NCBI GenBank assembly: GCA_046582185.1
Contig: JAYGEX010000042.1
Location: 62,001 to 126,000 of the forward strand
Length of the DNA stretch: 64,000 bases
Direction: 5' to 3'
From: GCA-002726655 sp046582185
GTDB taxonomy: Bacteria; Pseudomonadota; Gammaproteobacteria; Pseudomonadales; Azotimanducaceae
Shown here: positions 18,301 to 27,298 of the stretch, in pieces
Layout of the letters: each line of letters begins with the position of its first letter
Numbering within the stretch: the first letter of the stretch is position 1
Notes under the pieces: model-generated
The model's database searches: none
Seen by the model: the letters and a program-made list of their open reading frames with translations, nothing else
What the model was told of the DNA's origin: nothing
Position numbers and translations under genes: made by a program

Positions 18301-18476
18301 TCCTGAGGGGCGGCGCCAGGCCAGGCAATCTCGATTCGAACGCCATTGGTTTTAAAGGTCGGAAAGACCTCCCTTTCCATGGATACAAATCCAAGCATTC
18401 CTGCCAGCAGGATACCCACGAGCAGGAGATTGGCGGCGACCGGGTTTCTAACCCACCATGTAATCACGCGTTCCAT
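15354..18476 (-). CDS. RND efflux permease (AcrB-like family)
   Basis: 1040 residues, the standard size for an RND inner-membrane pump. An N-terminal helix (VAANLLLVGILLAGM) is followed by a large periplasmic loop, helices 2-6, a second periplasmic loop and six C-terminal helices. The proton-relay aspartates in TM4 are present in LGIVVDDAIVVGE (about residues 395-396). The sequence is of the heavy-metal/multidrug HAE-like type rather than a SecDF or MmpL protein. Its adaptor gene lies 4 bp upstream. No outer-membrane TolC gene is in the window, so a TolC from elsewhere must be used. Substrates unknown. Confidence 0.94.
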   Translation of the reverse strand: MERVITWWVRNPVAANLLLVGILLAGMLGFVSMEREVFPTFKTNGVRIEIAWPGAAPQEVEEQIVTRIEESLKSLDNIFHIYSTSAEGFGQIEVYTFAGEDIDKFVNDVKGVVDSVNAMPRDIENPRIRQIEYRNEILRIAVHGFLEERELNRLAEDLRDEVAGLPWVSIVELFGTRREEVTIELSEDALRRYSLSFAEVAEAIRGSSINVSSGSIRTETGDVLLRARNMADSVQDFNNIVIRQSVNGGIIRVGDVAKVIDGFEDNEILATMNGEPAVLLQIMSTDNMQIVKTSKSVLAWVEERKKSLPEGVNISLWFDSADTYNSRMDTISSSAYLGLTLVFLVLILSLRPKVALWVTAGIGVAFLGTFSLLPVNDVSLNILSTFAFLLVLGIVVDDAIVVGESIHQHSHFPGGGGPESAIAGALAVSKPVIFAVLTTIVAFAPWFFLTGEDAQATRQLSIVITVALVISLLEAFLILPSHLANLKPREKMGRLASWQKRIEQSIVNFARTNYRAAVSMAVSHRYLTTSIFITGFVISVGIFSSGWVKFAFMPEVEDELIYVNVVLPTGTPYSRATAILEQLQAAELKLIDEVKERAATEGGTGQIIEGWYTRSRRDSVIAIIKLSPPEVRDMSAKEAALRLRELVGDIPDADEIGVNYTMNNSSPRVSYILRHRDLKILQAASNDTKAQLQEYDGTFFVRDNLRGESDELHMQLLPGAEKLGLSLAQVSQQVRQAYFGEEVQRLPRENGDVKVMVRYPRALRYSLESLNHFMVRTDDGREIPLLSVVDIEVASGVQIIQRRDGERMVRVTAGVVGELMSDIRTNMDETFLPLLQERYPKLKVGAGVQGEDIFFDEIFSLYAIAFFVMYALIAIAFRSYWLPLLVMTAVPFGFMGAIYGHLIFGVSMALFSYFGIGAAAGVVINDNLVLVDYIGRLREKGSSAMEAVVEAGVTRFRPILLTTVTTFVGLMPIMAERSTDAQFLKPAVLALAFGVLFALFVTLFLVPSLYCIGEDIGALARRGKEKVLALIASKTESVHQ

Positions 18477-18480
18477 TGCA

Positions 18481-19686
18481 CTAGCCTCCTATTGAGTCTT
18501 TTGCGGGAAAATTTGAGATAGCCGTCTCTTTGTAATTCTGTTGCAGCGCCTCCAGGGCCATTCCTTGTATGGGGTTGCGAATTGAGGAAATGATGACTCT
18601 CTCGTCTGGAAGCAGACCACTTGCGATGATGGCTTCACTGGCAGTGCTATGCGTAACTTCTACCGTTCGGACTTCCAGGCGACCCTGGTCATTTACGACA
18701 AATACCTGGTTGCCTGCCCGCAATGCATCTCTGGGAATGACATAGGCATTGTGAATCTCGCGGCCCCGTATCTTCGCTTTGACATAGAGACCAACCGCCA
18801 GAGGCATACCATGATTCGAGGTATTGTTATCATAAGGTGAGTGGACCTCAACAATGCCGTAGAGCATTCGGGTCTCGCGCTCTATAGATGCGTCCAACCT
18901 GGTCAGGCTGCCATGCCATAACTGGTTCTTGCCAGCGACGAGTGCGCTTATATCGACGGGCAGTCCTTCTCCTTGCGCCGCAATAAATCCAATAGGTAAA
19001 TCCAGGGAGGCAAGGTGTGAATCACTGAGTGCCAGGCGGATCTCAACGACATCGGTTGCAAATGCGCGGCCGAGTCGGGTTCCCGGAGTAATGTACTGAC
19101 CAATGTCGACGGACGTATCGATAATTCTGCCTTCAAATGGCAGGCTGAGATTGGTACGGGCAAGATTGACCTGTGCCTGGGCTAGATCTGCCTCAGCCGC
19201 CTTGAGCGAGGCCGCTGCTTGGGCAACCTGTGGTTTCTTCAGGGCAAGATCCGAAGCATTGTTCGCATTTTGCAATTGCTTACGGGCAACATTAGCGGTT
19301 GCCAACGCCGTCTGCAAACCAACCTCCATAGTGGCAACAGCGGCTTCAGCCTGATGCAGGGAAAAGCGGTAGTCGGTATCTTCAATGGTAATCAGAGTTA
19401 CATTTGGTAGTACAAGCCCGCCTTCGGTGAATTCCTGTGAAACAGATACGACTCGGCCAGCGATTTGAGCAACGATGACCATTTCTGTCCGCGCGCGTAC
19501 TTCACCACTGGTCTTAACATTCAGGGCGATAGTTGACTGCAGCACAGGCTCTACAAATACACTAAGTGGACGCGGTTTTTCTTCCTTTTTCTCAGGCTCA
19601 GGCTTTGCCCAGTCCAGCAGGAAAAAGACACCGCCACCAATGAGAAGCACCGTGACTGGCGCGAGTATAGAAATCAGTTTGTTCAA
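18481..19686 (-). CDS. RND efflux periplasmic adaptor subunit
   Basis: 401 residues starting at TTG 19686 with an N-terminal anchor helix (ISILAPVTVLLIGGGVFFLL). It has the membrane fusion protein order: a half-lipoyl segment with AQIAGRVVSVSQEFTEGG, an alanine-rich coiled-coil hairpin (about 110-190), the second half-lipoyl segment LSLPFEGRIIDTSVD, then the beta-barrel. It connects the permease downstream to an outer-membrane channel. The two genes form an operon with 4 bp between them. A 230-bp gap to the divergent ATP-grasp gene should contain the promoter. Confidence 0.93.
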   Translation of the reverse strand: MNKLISILAPVTVLLIGGGVFFLLDWAKPEPEKKEEKPRPLSVFVEPVLQSTIALNVKTSGEVRARTEMVIVAQIAGRVVSVSQEFTEGGLVLPNVTLITIEDTDYRFSLHQAEAAVATMEVGLQTALATANVARKQLQNANNASDLALKKPQVAQAAASLKAAEADLAQAQVNLARTNLSLPFEGRIIDTSVDIGQYITPGTRLGRAFATDVVEIRLALSDSHLASLDLPIGFIAAQGEGLPVDISALVAGKNQLWHGSLTRLDASIERETRMLYGIVEVHSPYDNNTSNHGMPLAVGLYVKAKIRGREIHNAYVIPRDALRAGNQVFVVNDQGRLEVRTVEVTHSTASEAIIASGLLPDERVIISSIRNPIQGMALEALQQNYKETAISNFPAKDSIGG

Positions 19687-19934
19687 GATTCTACCTATTT
19701 TGTGGGGAGCAAGGATGCAGAGAAAATGTGGGTCTGGATAATTGGACGTTGGGAACGCTAATTTAATTGGTATTTCGACATAAATCTTGTGTGTTCATCG
19801 TGAATTAGCTTCAGCTCGACGCACAAAGCGAACTTTTTGCTGCAAAATGACTTTTTTTCTAAGCGAGCTACGCGGATATAGGGAAATGTTATATCGTCAG
19901 GGCAGCCATTTTGAGTTAGGTGAGGAGGATAACA

Positions 19935-20963
19935 ATGAAACATTTTGAATTCTGGCACCCTCGTCTATTCGAGATTCCCTACTATATCTACCTGCTGATT
20001 TCGGCGAGTGTGCGCGGCTTGTCTATCAAGTCATTGGCTAAAGCCAATTTTGCGCTGGATCATGGGGAAATTGGCATCGGCTCCAAACTTCAGACTCAGC
20101 TGGCATTTGACCAGAAACATTTCCTCCCTACTGAACGCCTGGCAGCCGAAACCACTGATGAAGAAAAAGTCAGGCAAATTATGGCGTTTGCTGAGCGGCA
20201 TAACTATCCCCTGATACTGAAGTCGGATATCGGCAGCGTTGGCAAGGGGATTGTCAAAGTCCGAAGCAAAGAAGACATCGGCCCTCGCGTGAGGCAGCTC
20301 AGCGGTCCCTATCTGATTCAAAAGTTTACCGACTGGAACGAGGAATACGGTGTGTTCTATGTACGGCATCATGGCAGGGCGCGCATAACCGGCATAAACA
20401 AGAAACACTTTCCTACAGTGGTCGGAGATGGCCGCAAGAGCATCCAGGATCTCGCTGAGCAACATCCCCGCTATTCGATGCACTGGGCGACCTTCTTGCA
20501 GTATCTTGATGTTCACCGTATTCCTTCATCAGGTGAAATTGTGCAGCTATCGTTTATTGGTTCTCATACCATGGGCTGTAAATTTACAAATGATAGTCAC
20601 TTACTTAATGCTCGCCTTCAGGCGGCGGTATGTTCGATATTTGAGTATCAGCGAGGGTTTAATTTTGGACGCCTTGATATTAAGGCATGCAGCGAGTCGG
20701 AATTTTTAGCCGGAAGGTTCGTTGTCATTGAGGTGAATGGTGTGGCGTCTCTACCCACTCATATGTTTGACCCGGATAATAGCCTGGCGCAAGCTTATGG
20801 TATTTTTCTACGTCACGGCCAACATTTAATTGAAGCGGCAAGTGAGAACAGGTATCAGGCAATGTATCTGGATTCATACTCATCCATTATCCGCCGGGTG
20901 AGAGAAAGTGCGCGGCTACTTAACCTTAGCCATCAGCATCTGATGAAGTCTTCGGGACGATGA
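19935..20963 (+). CDS. ATP-grasp domain protein
   Basis: Start at ATG 19935, preceded by GAGGAGG at 6 nt. The 342-residue protein has the ATP-grasp elements: Lys96 in LILKSDIGSVGKGIV with its glycine loop, the hinge region YLIQKFTDWNEEYG, VVGDGRKSI as in cyanophycin-synthetase-like members, and Mg ligands Asp248 (RLDIK) and Glu266-x-Asn268 (VIEVNG). It should therefore activate a carboxylate as acyl phosphate and join it to an amine or thiol. The N-terminus has a hydrophobic helix (YYIYLLISASVRGL). Its 3' end faces the end of the NRPS gene, 50 bp away across a dispersed repeat. A link with the NRPS is an inference. Confidence 0.82.
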   Translation: MKHFEFWHPRLFEIPYYIYLLISASVRGLSIKSLAKANFALDHGEIGIGSKLQTQLAFDQKHFLPTERLAAETTDEEKVRQIMAFAERHNYPLILKSDIGSVGKGIVKVRSKEDIGPRVRQLSGPYLIQKFTDWNEEYGVFYVRHHGRARITGINKKHFPTVVGDGRKSIQDLAEQHPRYSMHWATFLQYLDVHRIPSSGEIVQLSFIGSHTMGCKFTNDSHLLNARLQAAVCSIFEYQRGFNFGRLDIKACSESEFLAGRFVVIEVNGVASLPTHMFDPDNSLAQAYGIFLRHGQHLIEAASENRYQAMYLDSYSSIIRRVRESARLLNLSHQHLMKSSGR

Positions 20964-20968
20964 ATGTA

Positions 20969-21013
20969 GCCCTGATCTGGCATAAGTTTCTTGCGAGTCG
21001 GTATGTTCGGTCG
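20969..21013 (-). repeat. Dispersed repeat, copy 2
   Basis: Inverse orientation: GCCCTGATCTGGCATAAG, then TTTCTTGCGAGTCGGTATG, just after the ATP-grasp stop and before the NRPS stop. Diverged from the other copies but alignable over about 40 bp. Confidence 0.65.
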
Positions 21014-24000
21014 TTACAGATTTAATACAGATATGTTTCTTTCGATGGTTGCCAGTAACTCAGCTGTCAGCTTATTAATCGATTGCCGGGAGAATATTTT
21101 ATCGCTGAAGGTCAGCCGAAATGTTAGCTGTCCTTCAATCACTCCAGCCTCGAAGTAGAGTTGATAACAAAGATGATTTGAACCGTCCACGGATTCAATT
21201 CCCGGTAGCTCCGCCCTTGGGATGAACGCAGCGGACTCGGGGATATAAGTATCCAGCTGCCCAACATAGTTGAAGAAGATTTCCGGTGAGAGGTGTCGGG
21301 CCATCTCTGGATGTTTGTCGGAATAGCGGAGCAAATTGTATTCCATATTATTGGGCGGTACTTGTGATATCTGTTTCTGCACGTTTGTCAGGAAATCAAT
21401 TTCGTTGCCATTGTCAGAATCAGCCATGCTCAGATAAATGGGGAAGACGGTATTGATCCAGCCAACAGTTCTTGTCAGGTTTATAGTTTCGATATTTAGA
21501 GGCCTGCCGTGTCCGCAAATGCTTACAGTCATCGCCTTACTTGATGTCCAATCTGAAATTGCCTTGAACAGGCTGGCCAGAAGGAAATCCTGAATTGGTA
21601 TAGCTGCTATCTTTGGAAGGCGGGTGAGTAATTGTTGAGTGCTTTCCGGGTCTAGTTTGAAGATCTCCAGAACTGCATTTGATTCAAGCTTCCTTTGGTA
21701 ATGTCTTCCTGGAGTGCAGCCAGGCTCGTCGATGACAGGCAGTCGCGGTATCGCATGATTCGGGAATGAGCCCCAGTAAGCCAGAGTCTCTGAAAAATCA
21801 TGAGTTTGCAGGCTATCATTCAGATAGTTCGCCCAGTCTTTAACTGAGTCCGTTTTAGCAGGGAGAATAAGAGCAATGCCGGCCCTGTATGCCTCGTAAG
21901 CGCGCAGCAAATCTTCGAAGATAATCCTCGAAGACACCATGTCGAGCAGCAGGTGGTGTAGCAGAATCGTCAGCTGTCCCTGGATGGGCCCGGTTCTGAA
22001 ATGAATAAGCTGCATCAAAGGCGCGTCCAATAATTTAATCTTCCGGTGATGCAGATTCGTAAGCTTAACCATCGCTGCAACTTGCTCAGCGCCGGGTTTA
22101 TCCAGTAGGTCGTACTGGGTGAATATATTGCTGGCACTTAGCCCAGATTGAAGCTCCTGGCGCCATCTTCCGTCTAATTGTTGCACAAAGCTGACACGTA
22201 AATTGTCGTGATGATGGATTACCGCATCCAGGCTTTTAATCAGGGCATTGCAGTCAAGCTTATGTTTTATGTCAAAGATAAATGTTCTATTCCAGTGATC
22301 TTTGTTGACGAAGTCGTCAGCAAAGAATTTTGCCTGGCGAGGCAGCAAAGGATAGTTGCCTGCAATTTCGCTTTGATCACAGCGGGATGCGGCTCCAATT
22401 CTGGCGACGGTTGCCAGCTCTGCAATACTCCTTAGTTCAAAGATGTCGCCTATATCAAATAATATCTGCTGCTGCTCGGCGAGACTGACGAATTGAATTG
22501 CCATCAAGCTATCACCGCCCAGTTCAAAAAAGCTGGTATTCACATCGAGATTTGATGCTGTGATTCCAAGTACAGTCCCCCAAATGTGGGAGAGGCTCTT
22601 CTCCATGTTAGTTCGGGCAGGCTGAAAATGCTCACCTCTGGCCAACATACTCTCCGGGCGAGGAAGATTAGTGCGATCCAGCTTTCCTGCCAGTGAACGT
22701 GGTATCTGGTCAAGAATAATGAACATGGAGGGCATCATATAGCCAGGCAATGTTGCGCAAATCTGTCGGCGAGCGGTGTCGATGAGTTCCTCATTAGAAG
22801 GAATATCAGAAGGAATATCTGATCTTTGTTTATCTGCAATTGTTATGGCATTTTCCCTTGCGATATAGGCAACAAGCTGTGTGTGAGCATCATCTCTTTG
22901 CCGGTCGATGACAGCGGCATCGCCTACGCCGTGGCTCTTGAGGATGCAATTTTCGATCTCGCCCAGTTCGACGCGGAAGCCCCGGATCTTGACTTGCCTG
23001 TCTTTTCTGCCAATGAAGTCAATATTGCCATCGAAGTCGAATCTGGCGAGATCGCCAGTGCGATACATTATTGCCGAGCTGCCTGTGACAAATGGATCGT
23101 TAACGAAGCATTGCTCAGAAAGTTCGGTATTGCCGAGATAACCATCGGCAATGCCTCGGCCGCCAATGTACATCTCCCCAACAACACCGGTGGGTTGAAT
23201 ATTTCCATCCTCATCGAGTATGTAAATTGTCGTATCACCGAGGGGCTTTCCGATGGTGATATCGTTATCCCTCTGACACTGCGTGAAGGTGGCGTAGATG
23301 GCGGCTTCTGTGGGGCCATAAAAATTGAACAGGCGGGCGTCTAAGCAGGAATAGAATTTCGTTACTACGGACCGGGGCAATACTTCACCGGCAGCTAATA
23401 TCTGCTTCATATACTTTAGCTGGGCGGATTTGTCGGCATCCAGAAGCATATTTAACAGTGCAGGTACCATGCATCCGGTAGTGATCCGGTGTTGCGCAAT
23501 CAAGCGGAGCAGATAGGCTGGGTCGCGACTCTTGCCCTGATCCGCAATGATGAGGCTCGCGCCGCTGATCAAAGGCCAGAATATTTCCGCCACAGAGACG
23601 TCGAAGCTGAAGTCGGTATTCTGTAACATTCTGTCTTGCTGCGACAAATTAAAGTACTTTCGCAGCCATTTGAGTCGAGGGGTGACATTGTTGTGTCGAA
23701 GCACTACGCCCTTTGGTTTGCCGGTGGACCCGGATGTATAGATAACATAGGCGCGGCTATTGGGGCGGATATCTATTTCCGGATTGTCAATCGGCTGTCC
23801 TTTGTGCTGAGCGCCTGCGCAAGTGTGTAATTGATCTGACAGGAGATGAAATATGTCGCAGCCTGCAAACTCTCGTTGCTCGGAGGATCGGATCAAGACC
23901 GTGGCCTTGCTCTCTTCAAGTATAAATTTTGTGCGTGCTATTGGATAATTTGTTGGGACAGGAATGTAGAAACAACCCGCTTTCAGAATCGCAATCAGGG

Positions 24001-25798
24001 ATGTAATCAAGTCGATACCGCGCTCCAAAGATACAGCAATAGCGACAGGGCGCCCCTTCGTTTGCTGTAGCAGGACGTTTGTTAAGCGGTTGGCCTTGTC
24101 ATTTAGTTGGCGATAAGTGATTGTTGTATTGTGAGCCGGATCATTATTCATCGTGATGGCAATTGCATCAGGTGTTCTCTCCACCTGCGCCTGGAAGAGG
24201 GAGGTAATGGAATCCGTATCTTCAGAATTTGTAGATTTATCTTCAATGGCAGTGTCAGCAGATCTACAGAATTGACTGATTAATTGCCGTTCGTGGTGCT
24301 GATCCAACAGCGTGAACTGGCTGATTGGCCTATCCGGATAATCCAGTGCCTGATGAATGATCTGCTCGATATGTTCCATCGCCTGATTGATAAAGCGCCG
24401 ATCAAACAATGCTTGCCGATATTCAAACCATAGACCTATGCGGCCATCTATCAGCTCATAGGAAAGTGAAAAGTCGTCATTTACCTCGTAATACTCCGAT
24501 TCCAGGGGCTCGCTGTTGATACCGTCTAGTTGCAGATCAAACAAGCGCGAAACCGTTTGTGCCATGGACAAGTTAAAAACCCTGCCGTCAAAATCCTGTA
24601 CGGTTTCCCGGATGCTGGATACTATATCCAGGGCTGGGTAGCTCTGGTATTTCTTGTCTTCCTTTCGAGTCTCATGAACACGCGACAACAGTTCTCCATA
24701 GCTTGGGTCGCCGCGCATGTTTATACGCATGGGCACGATGTTGACAAAAAAAGCAAAGAAGTTCTTGTAAGCTCTGGGCCGGATATTAACAGGGTAGCCG
24801 ATTAGTACATCCGACAAGCCATAATATCGCTGGACGAAAATGCTGAAGACACAAACAAAAACATTGAACAGTGTCGTTCGATTGCCTTTGCTATGGGCCT
24901 TCAGCCGTTTGGATAGTTCGGTAGACAGGTCGAAGTAAACTCTCTCGCCTCGTTTGTCATTGGCGTTTAGTTGTTGCTTGCCATAACTATAGTCAAAGTA
25001 GTGATTGGCGCCCTTCAGCCTTTCCTGCCAGTGTGCTTTGCTCTGCTGTTCAAAGTCCGGGTCAAGTTTGTGGAGACCCTCATCATAGTAGTTATCCCAG
25101 GTTTTTCTGGAACCCCCATAGCTTTCAATCAGACCTTGCTCACCTTTGTTATAAGCGATAGACAGGGATTCCAAAAAGAGAATTGCGGCGCGTCCGTCTG
25201 AAATAATATGCGGCACCATGCCGATAAAGTAATGAACGTCAGGTGCTGTCTTGATAAGTAAGCCGCGCACGATGGGGAATGTTTTGAGATCTATAGGAGT
25301 ATTGAGCTGCTCGGACATCAAATCCCTGGCTCGTCTGGCTTTCTCGTCGCTCTCGGGCATGTTGCCATTGGAGATGTCGATGAATCCAGGTATATAGCGG
25401 CCGTTTAGCTCTGTGCGTTGAAATGGAACGCCGTCCTTTTCAACGAAATGTATCTTCAGGGAATCAAAGAAATCGACAATAATCTGCGACGACTTGCGGA
25501 ATCGCATGGCATCCAGTTCGCCCGTTAATTTTAGTTTTACGCAAGTATTATAGGATGTATTGTTTGGATGCAGGCGATGCTCGATCCATAGGGCTTGCTG
25601 CTGTTTGGTTAGAGGATGATCGAGGGTGGTGCTGCCATCGGCGTCCGGGGGAATGTTCTCTGTTTTCATTATGCCAGACGTCTCGCTTGTTCTGGACTGA
25701 AAACCGAGGTCAACACTGCTACCACGTTGGTCTGACAATCCCTTCCCGGGGATTGATTTGACCGTCTGAGCTTGTTCAAGTTTTGCTACTTCCTTCAA
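21014..25798 (-). CDS. Single-module nonribosomal peptide synthetase, C-A-T-E
   Basis: 1594 residues from TTG 25798; alternatives are TTG at residue 21 and ATG at residue 44 (25669). Domains in order: condensation (about 60-500; core PHIISDG with His197 and Asp201, first His of HHxxxDG replaced by Pro), adenylation (about 540-1050; YTSGSTGKPKG, NFYGPTEAAIY, TGDLARFD, GKLDR), carrier (LGGDSL with Ser1097), then an epimerization-type domain (about 1150-1590; HHLLLDMVS at 1281-1289, RTVGWINTVFP, FNYVGQLD). No thioesterase or reductase follows, so the release step lies elsewhere. A leading C domain implies acceptance of an upstream acyl or peptidyl donor. It is coupled to the membrane protein upstream. 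Confidence 0.94.
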   Translation of the reverse strand: MKEVAKLEQAQTVKSIPGKGLSDQRGSSVDLGFQSRTSETSGIMKTENIPPDADGSTTLDHPLTKQQQALWIEHRLHPNNTSYNTCVKLKLTGELDAMRFRKSSQIIVDFFDSLKIHFVEKDGVPFQRTELNGRYIPGFIDISNGNMPESDEKARRARDLMSEQLNTPIDLKTFPIVRGLLIKTAPDVHYFIGMVPHIISDGRAAILFLESLSIAYNKGEQGLIESYGGSRKTWDNYYDEGLHKLDPDFEQQSKAHWQERLKGANHYFDYSYGKQQLNANDKRGERVYFDLSTELSKRLKAHSKGNRTTLFNVFVCVFSIFVQRYYGLSDVLIGYPVNIRPRAYKNFFAFFVNIVPMRINMRGDPSYGELLSRVHETRKEDKKYQSYPALDIVSSIRETVQDFDGRVFNLSMAQTVSRLFDLQLDGINSEPLESEYYEVNDDFSLSYELIDGRIGLWFEYRQALFDRRFINQAMEHIEQIIHQALDYPDRPISQFTLLDQHHERQLISQFCRSADTAIEDKSTNSEDTDSITSLFQAQVERTPDAIAITMNNDPAHNTTITYRQLNDKANRLTNVLLQQTKGRPVAIAVSLERGIDLITSLIAILKAGCFYIPVPTNYPIARTKFILEESKATVLIRSSEQREFAGCDIFHLLSDQLHTCAGAQHKGQPIDNPEIDIRPNSRAYVIYTSGSTGKPKGVVLRHNNVTPRLKWLRKYFNLSQQDRMLQNTDFSFDVSVAEIFWPLISGASLIIADQGKSRDPAYLLRLIAQHRITTGCMVPALLNMLLDADKSAQLKYMKQILAAGEVLPRSVVTKFYSCLDARLFNFYGPTEAAIYATFTQCQRDNDITIGKPLGDTTIYILDEDGNIQPTGVVGEMYIGGRGIADGYLGNTELSEQCFVNDPFVTGSSAIMYRTGDLARFDFDGNIDFIGRKDRQVKIRGFRVELGEIENCILKSHGVGDAAVIDRQRDDAHTQLVAYIARENAITIADKQRSDIPSDIPSNEELIDTARRQICATLPGYMMPSMFIILDQIPRSLAGKLDRTNLPRPESMLARGEHFQPARTNMEKSLSHIWGTVLGITASNLDVNTSFFELGGDSLMAIQFVSLAEQQQILFDIGDIFELRSIAELATVARIGAASRCDQSEIAGNYPLLPRQAKFFADDFVNKDHWNRTFIFDIKHKLDCNALIKSLDAVIHHHDNLRVSFVQQLDGRWRQELQSGLSASNIFTQYDLLDKPGAEQVAAMVKLTNLHHRKIKLLDAPLMQLIHFRTGPIQGQLTILLHHLLLDMVSSRIIFEDLLRAYEAYRAGIALILPAKTDSVKDWANYLNDSLQTHDFSETLAYWGSFPNHAIPRLPVIDEPGCTPGRHYQRKLESNAVLEIFKLDPESTQQLLTRLPKIAAIPIQDFLLASLFKAISDWTSSKAMTVSICGHGRPLNIETINLTRTVGWINTVFPIYLSMADSDNGNEIDFLTNVQKQISQVPPNNMEYNLLRYSDKHPEMARHLSPEIFFNYVGQLDTYIPESAAFIPRAELPGIESVDGSNHLCYQLYFEAGVIEGQLTFRLTFSDKIFSRQSINKLTAELLATIERNISVLNL

Positions 25799-26204
25799 GA
25801 TTTTCAGCTTTAGGGACAGGCACTAACTTGAGAAGAGAAATTACATAGACGGATGTAAATGCGATGCCAATGGTAAAGCCGGGCAATATCGTAAGCAGGA
25901 TTGCAGGCGTGCCAAAGATCCAGTTAATGGAATACGCGGTGATGAAGGTGAAGCTATTTGTGATGACTATTGTTGCCATAACTGGTCTCGGGACGGTCTG
26001 TAAGGCCTGCCACAAAAATTCCATTATTAACGTTGTGCACAATGTTAAGACAAAGCTGTAACTGCCCTGGACTAATGCTGCCTTCATGCCCGCCTGGGTA
26101 CCATACTCTGAATTGACGAAAAATGCCCAGCCGCCGTAGACAATTAGGCCGGCTATTCCTGAAGCAATACTCCTGAACGTTGTTGACTGTAATAGAAGCT
26201 TCAC
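25776..26204 (-). CDS. Small four-helix membrane protein coupled to the NRPS
   Basis: 142 residues with four predicted transmembrane segments (around 13-31, 44-66, 78-96 and 102-127). The loops are short and the C-terminal tail is charged (VPKAENLEGSSKT). Its stop lies inside the NRPS reading frame, so the two overlap by 23 bp and are probably translated together. I do not recognise a named family. Possible roles are anchoring the synthetase or moving its product, but neither is shown by the sequence. The promoter should lie in the 200-bp gap to the divergent hydrolase gene at 26408. Confidence 0.75.
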   Translation of the reverse strand: MKLLLQSTTFRSIASGIAGLIVYGGWAFFVNSEYGTQAGMKAALVQGSYSFVLTLCTTLIMEFLWQALQTVPRPVMATIVITNSFTFITAYSINWIFGTPAILLTILPGFTIGIAFTSVYVISLLKLVPVPKAENLEGSSKT

Positions 26205-26407
26205 ATTAATAGACCTTCGGACCGTAGATAGTATTCCCTAAATGTTTATACGCACAAAAATGTGTATTGAAAGGTTTCCCCAGCCTTAGGAAAATTGTCG
26301 CTTTCATTAGATCCTCATTATGATGGCATGGCCTCATTGTAGGAACGTGTTCTGTGAGATTAGTATTCTACAGGCTAGTATGGACTGAGCTGTGAGCAAT
26401 TTGTTAC

Positions 26408-27250
26408 ATGCATAAGAGAATGATGGTTAGTTTAAAATCAATCGCCAAGCTGGTCTGCATCCTGTCAATGAGTGGCTGCGCCCCCTATGAAGCGCCGAAT
26501 GAAGATGATCTCGAACATGAGTTGCTCTTCAGTGCCTGGAACATAGAAGGTCGCTCCATTCATGTGGTGGAGAGCGGCGACCGGAACAAACAGATGGTAT
26601 TGTTCATTCATGGCACTCCTGGCTCCTGGGAGGGGTATGGTGAGTATCTGCAAATGTCGGCCTTAAGTTCTCGTGCCCACCTTGTTGCCATAGACAGGCC
26701 GGGCTTTGGAAAGTTTAGCGAAGGTGATTGGCTGCCACCTTTGCAGGAACAGGCGTCTATATTGATTAAGCTCAGGGAGCTCAATCGATCAGCACTGCCT
26801 GTGATAGTTGTGGGTCATTCCCTCGGAGGAACGATTGCCTATCGCATGGCGGTTGATTTTCCCGATGAGATTGCCGGCATTGTCGTGGTGTCGGCGCCGC
26901 TTGATCCTGAGCTTAGCTATAGGAGGTGGTACAACGTGCTGGCGAGCTTCAGCCTTATAAACTGGGCCCTGCCGGATGCGCTGAATAAGGCGAACAGGGA
27001 GATGAATCCATTACAGGGTGATCTCGTTGCGATGGCGCCTCGCTTGCCTGAAATCCGGACCAGGGTGACCGTAATCCAGGGTACTGAGGATAAGCTTGTT
27101 AAGTTTGAAAATCTGGATTTTGCAGAGCGCAGCCTTCAACAGGCTCGATTCAAATCAATACCTGTTGCAGGTCGCGGCCACTTTATCTTGTGGGAGCAGC
27201 CGCAACTAGTTGCTGCAGAGATACTTGCTTTCCTCAATGAAAGCCAATGA
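26408..27250 (+). CDS. Alpha/beta hydrolase lipoprotein
   Basis: 280 residues. The N-terminal signal ends in a lipobox (LSMSGC, Cys24), so the enzyme is lipid-anchored in the envelope. The hydrolase core has the HGTPGSW oxyanion motif, the nucleophile elbow VVGHSLGG (Ser), an acid near GTEDKLV and a late His in GRGHFI. A Ser nucleophile points to an esterase, lipase or peptidase role. Codons for Met at 26420 and 26423 are alternative starts. It is divergent from the NRPS operon; whether it acts on the NRPS product is unknown. Confidence 0.88.
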   Translation: MHKRMMVSLKSIAKLVCILSMSGCAPYEAPNEDDLEHELLFSAWNIEGRSIHVVESGDRNKQMVLFIHGTPGSWEGYGEYLQMSALSSRAHLVAIDRPGFGKFSEGDWLPPLQEQASILIKLRELNRSALPVIVVGHSLGGTIAYRMAVDFPDEIAGIVVVSAPLDPELSYRRWYNVLASFSLINWALPDALNKANREMNPLQGDLVAMAPRLPEIRTRVTVIQGTEDKLVKFENLDFAERSLQQARFKSIPVAGRGHFILWEQPQLVAAEILAFLNESQ

Positions 27251-27298
27251 TGGCTACAATTAATGGCTTTCTATTAACAACACTCCAATAACAGCTCT

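Noticed and set aside
22826..23344. 172-codon open frame antisense to the NRPS
   Set aside because: Opposite to the highly conserved adenylation motifs; no independent start signal.
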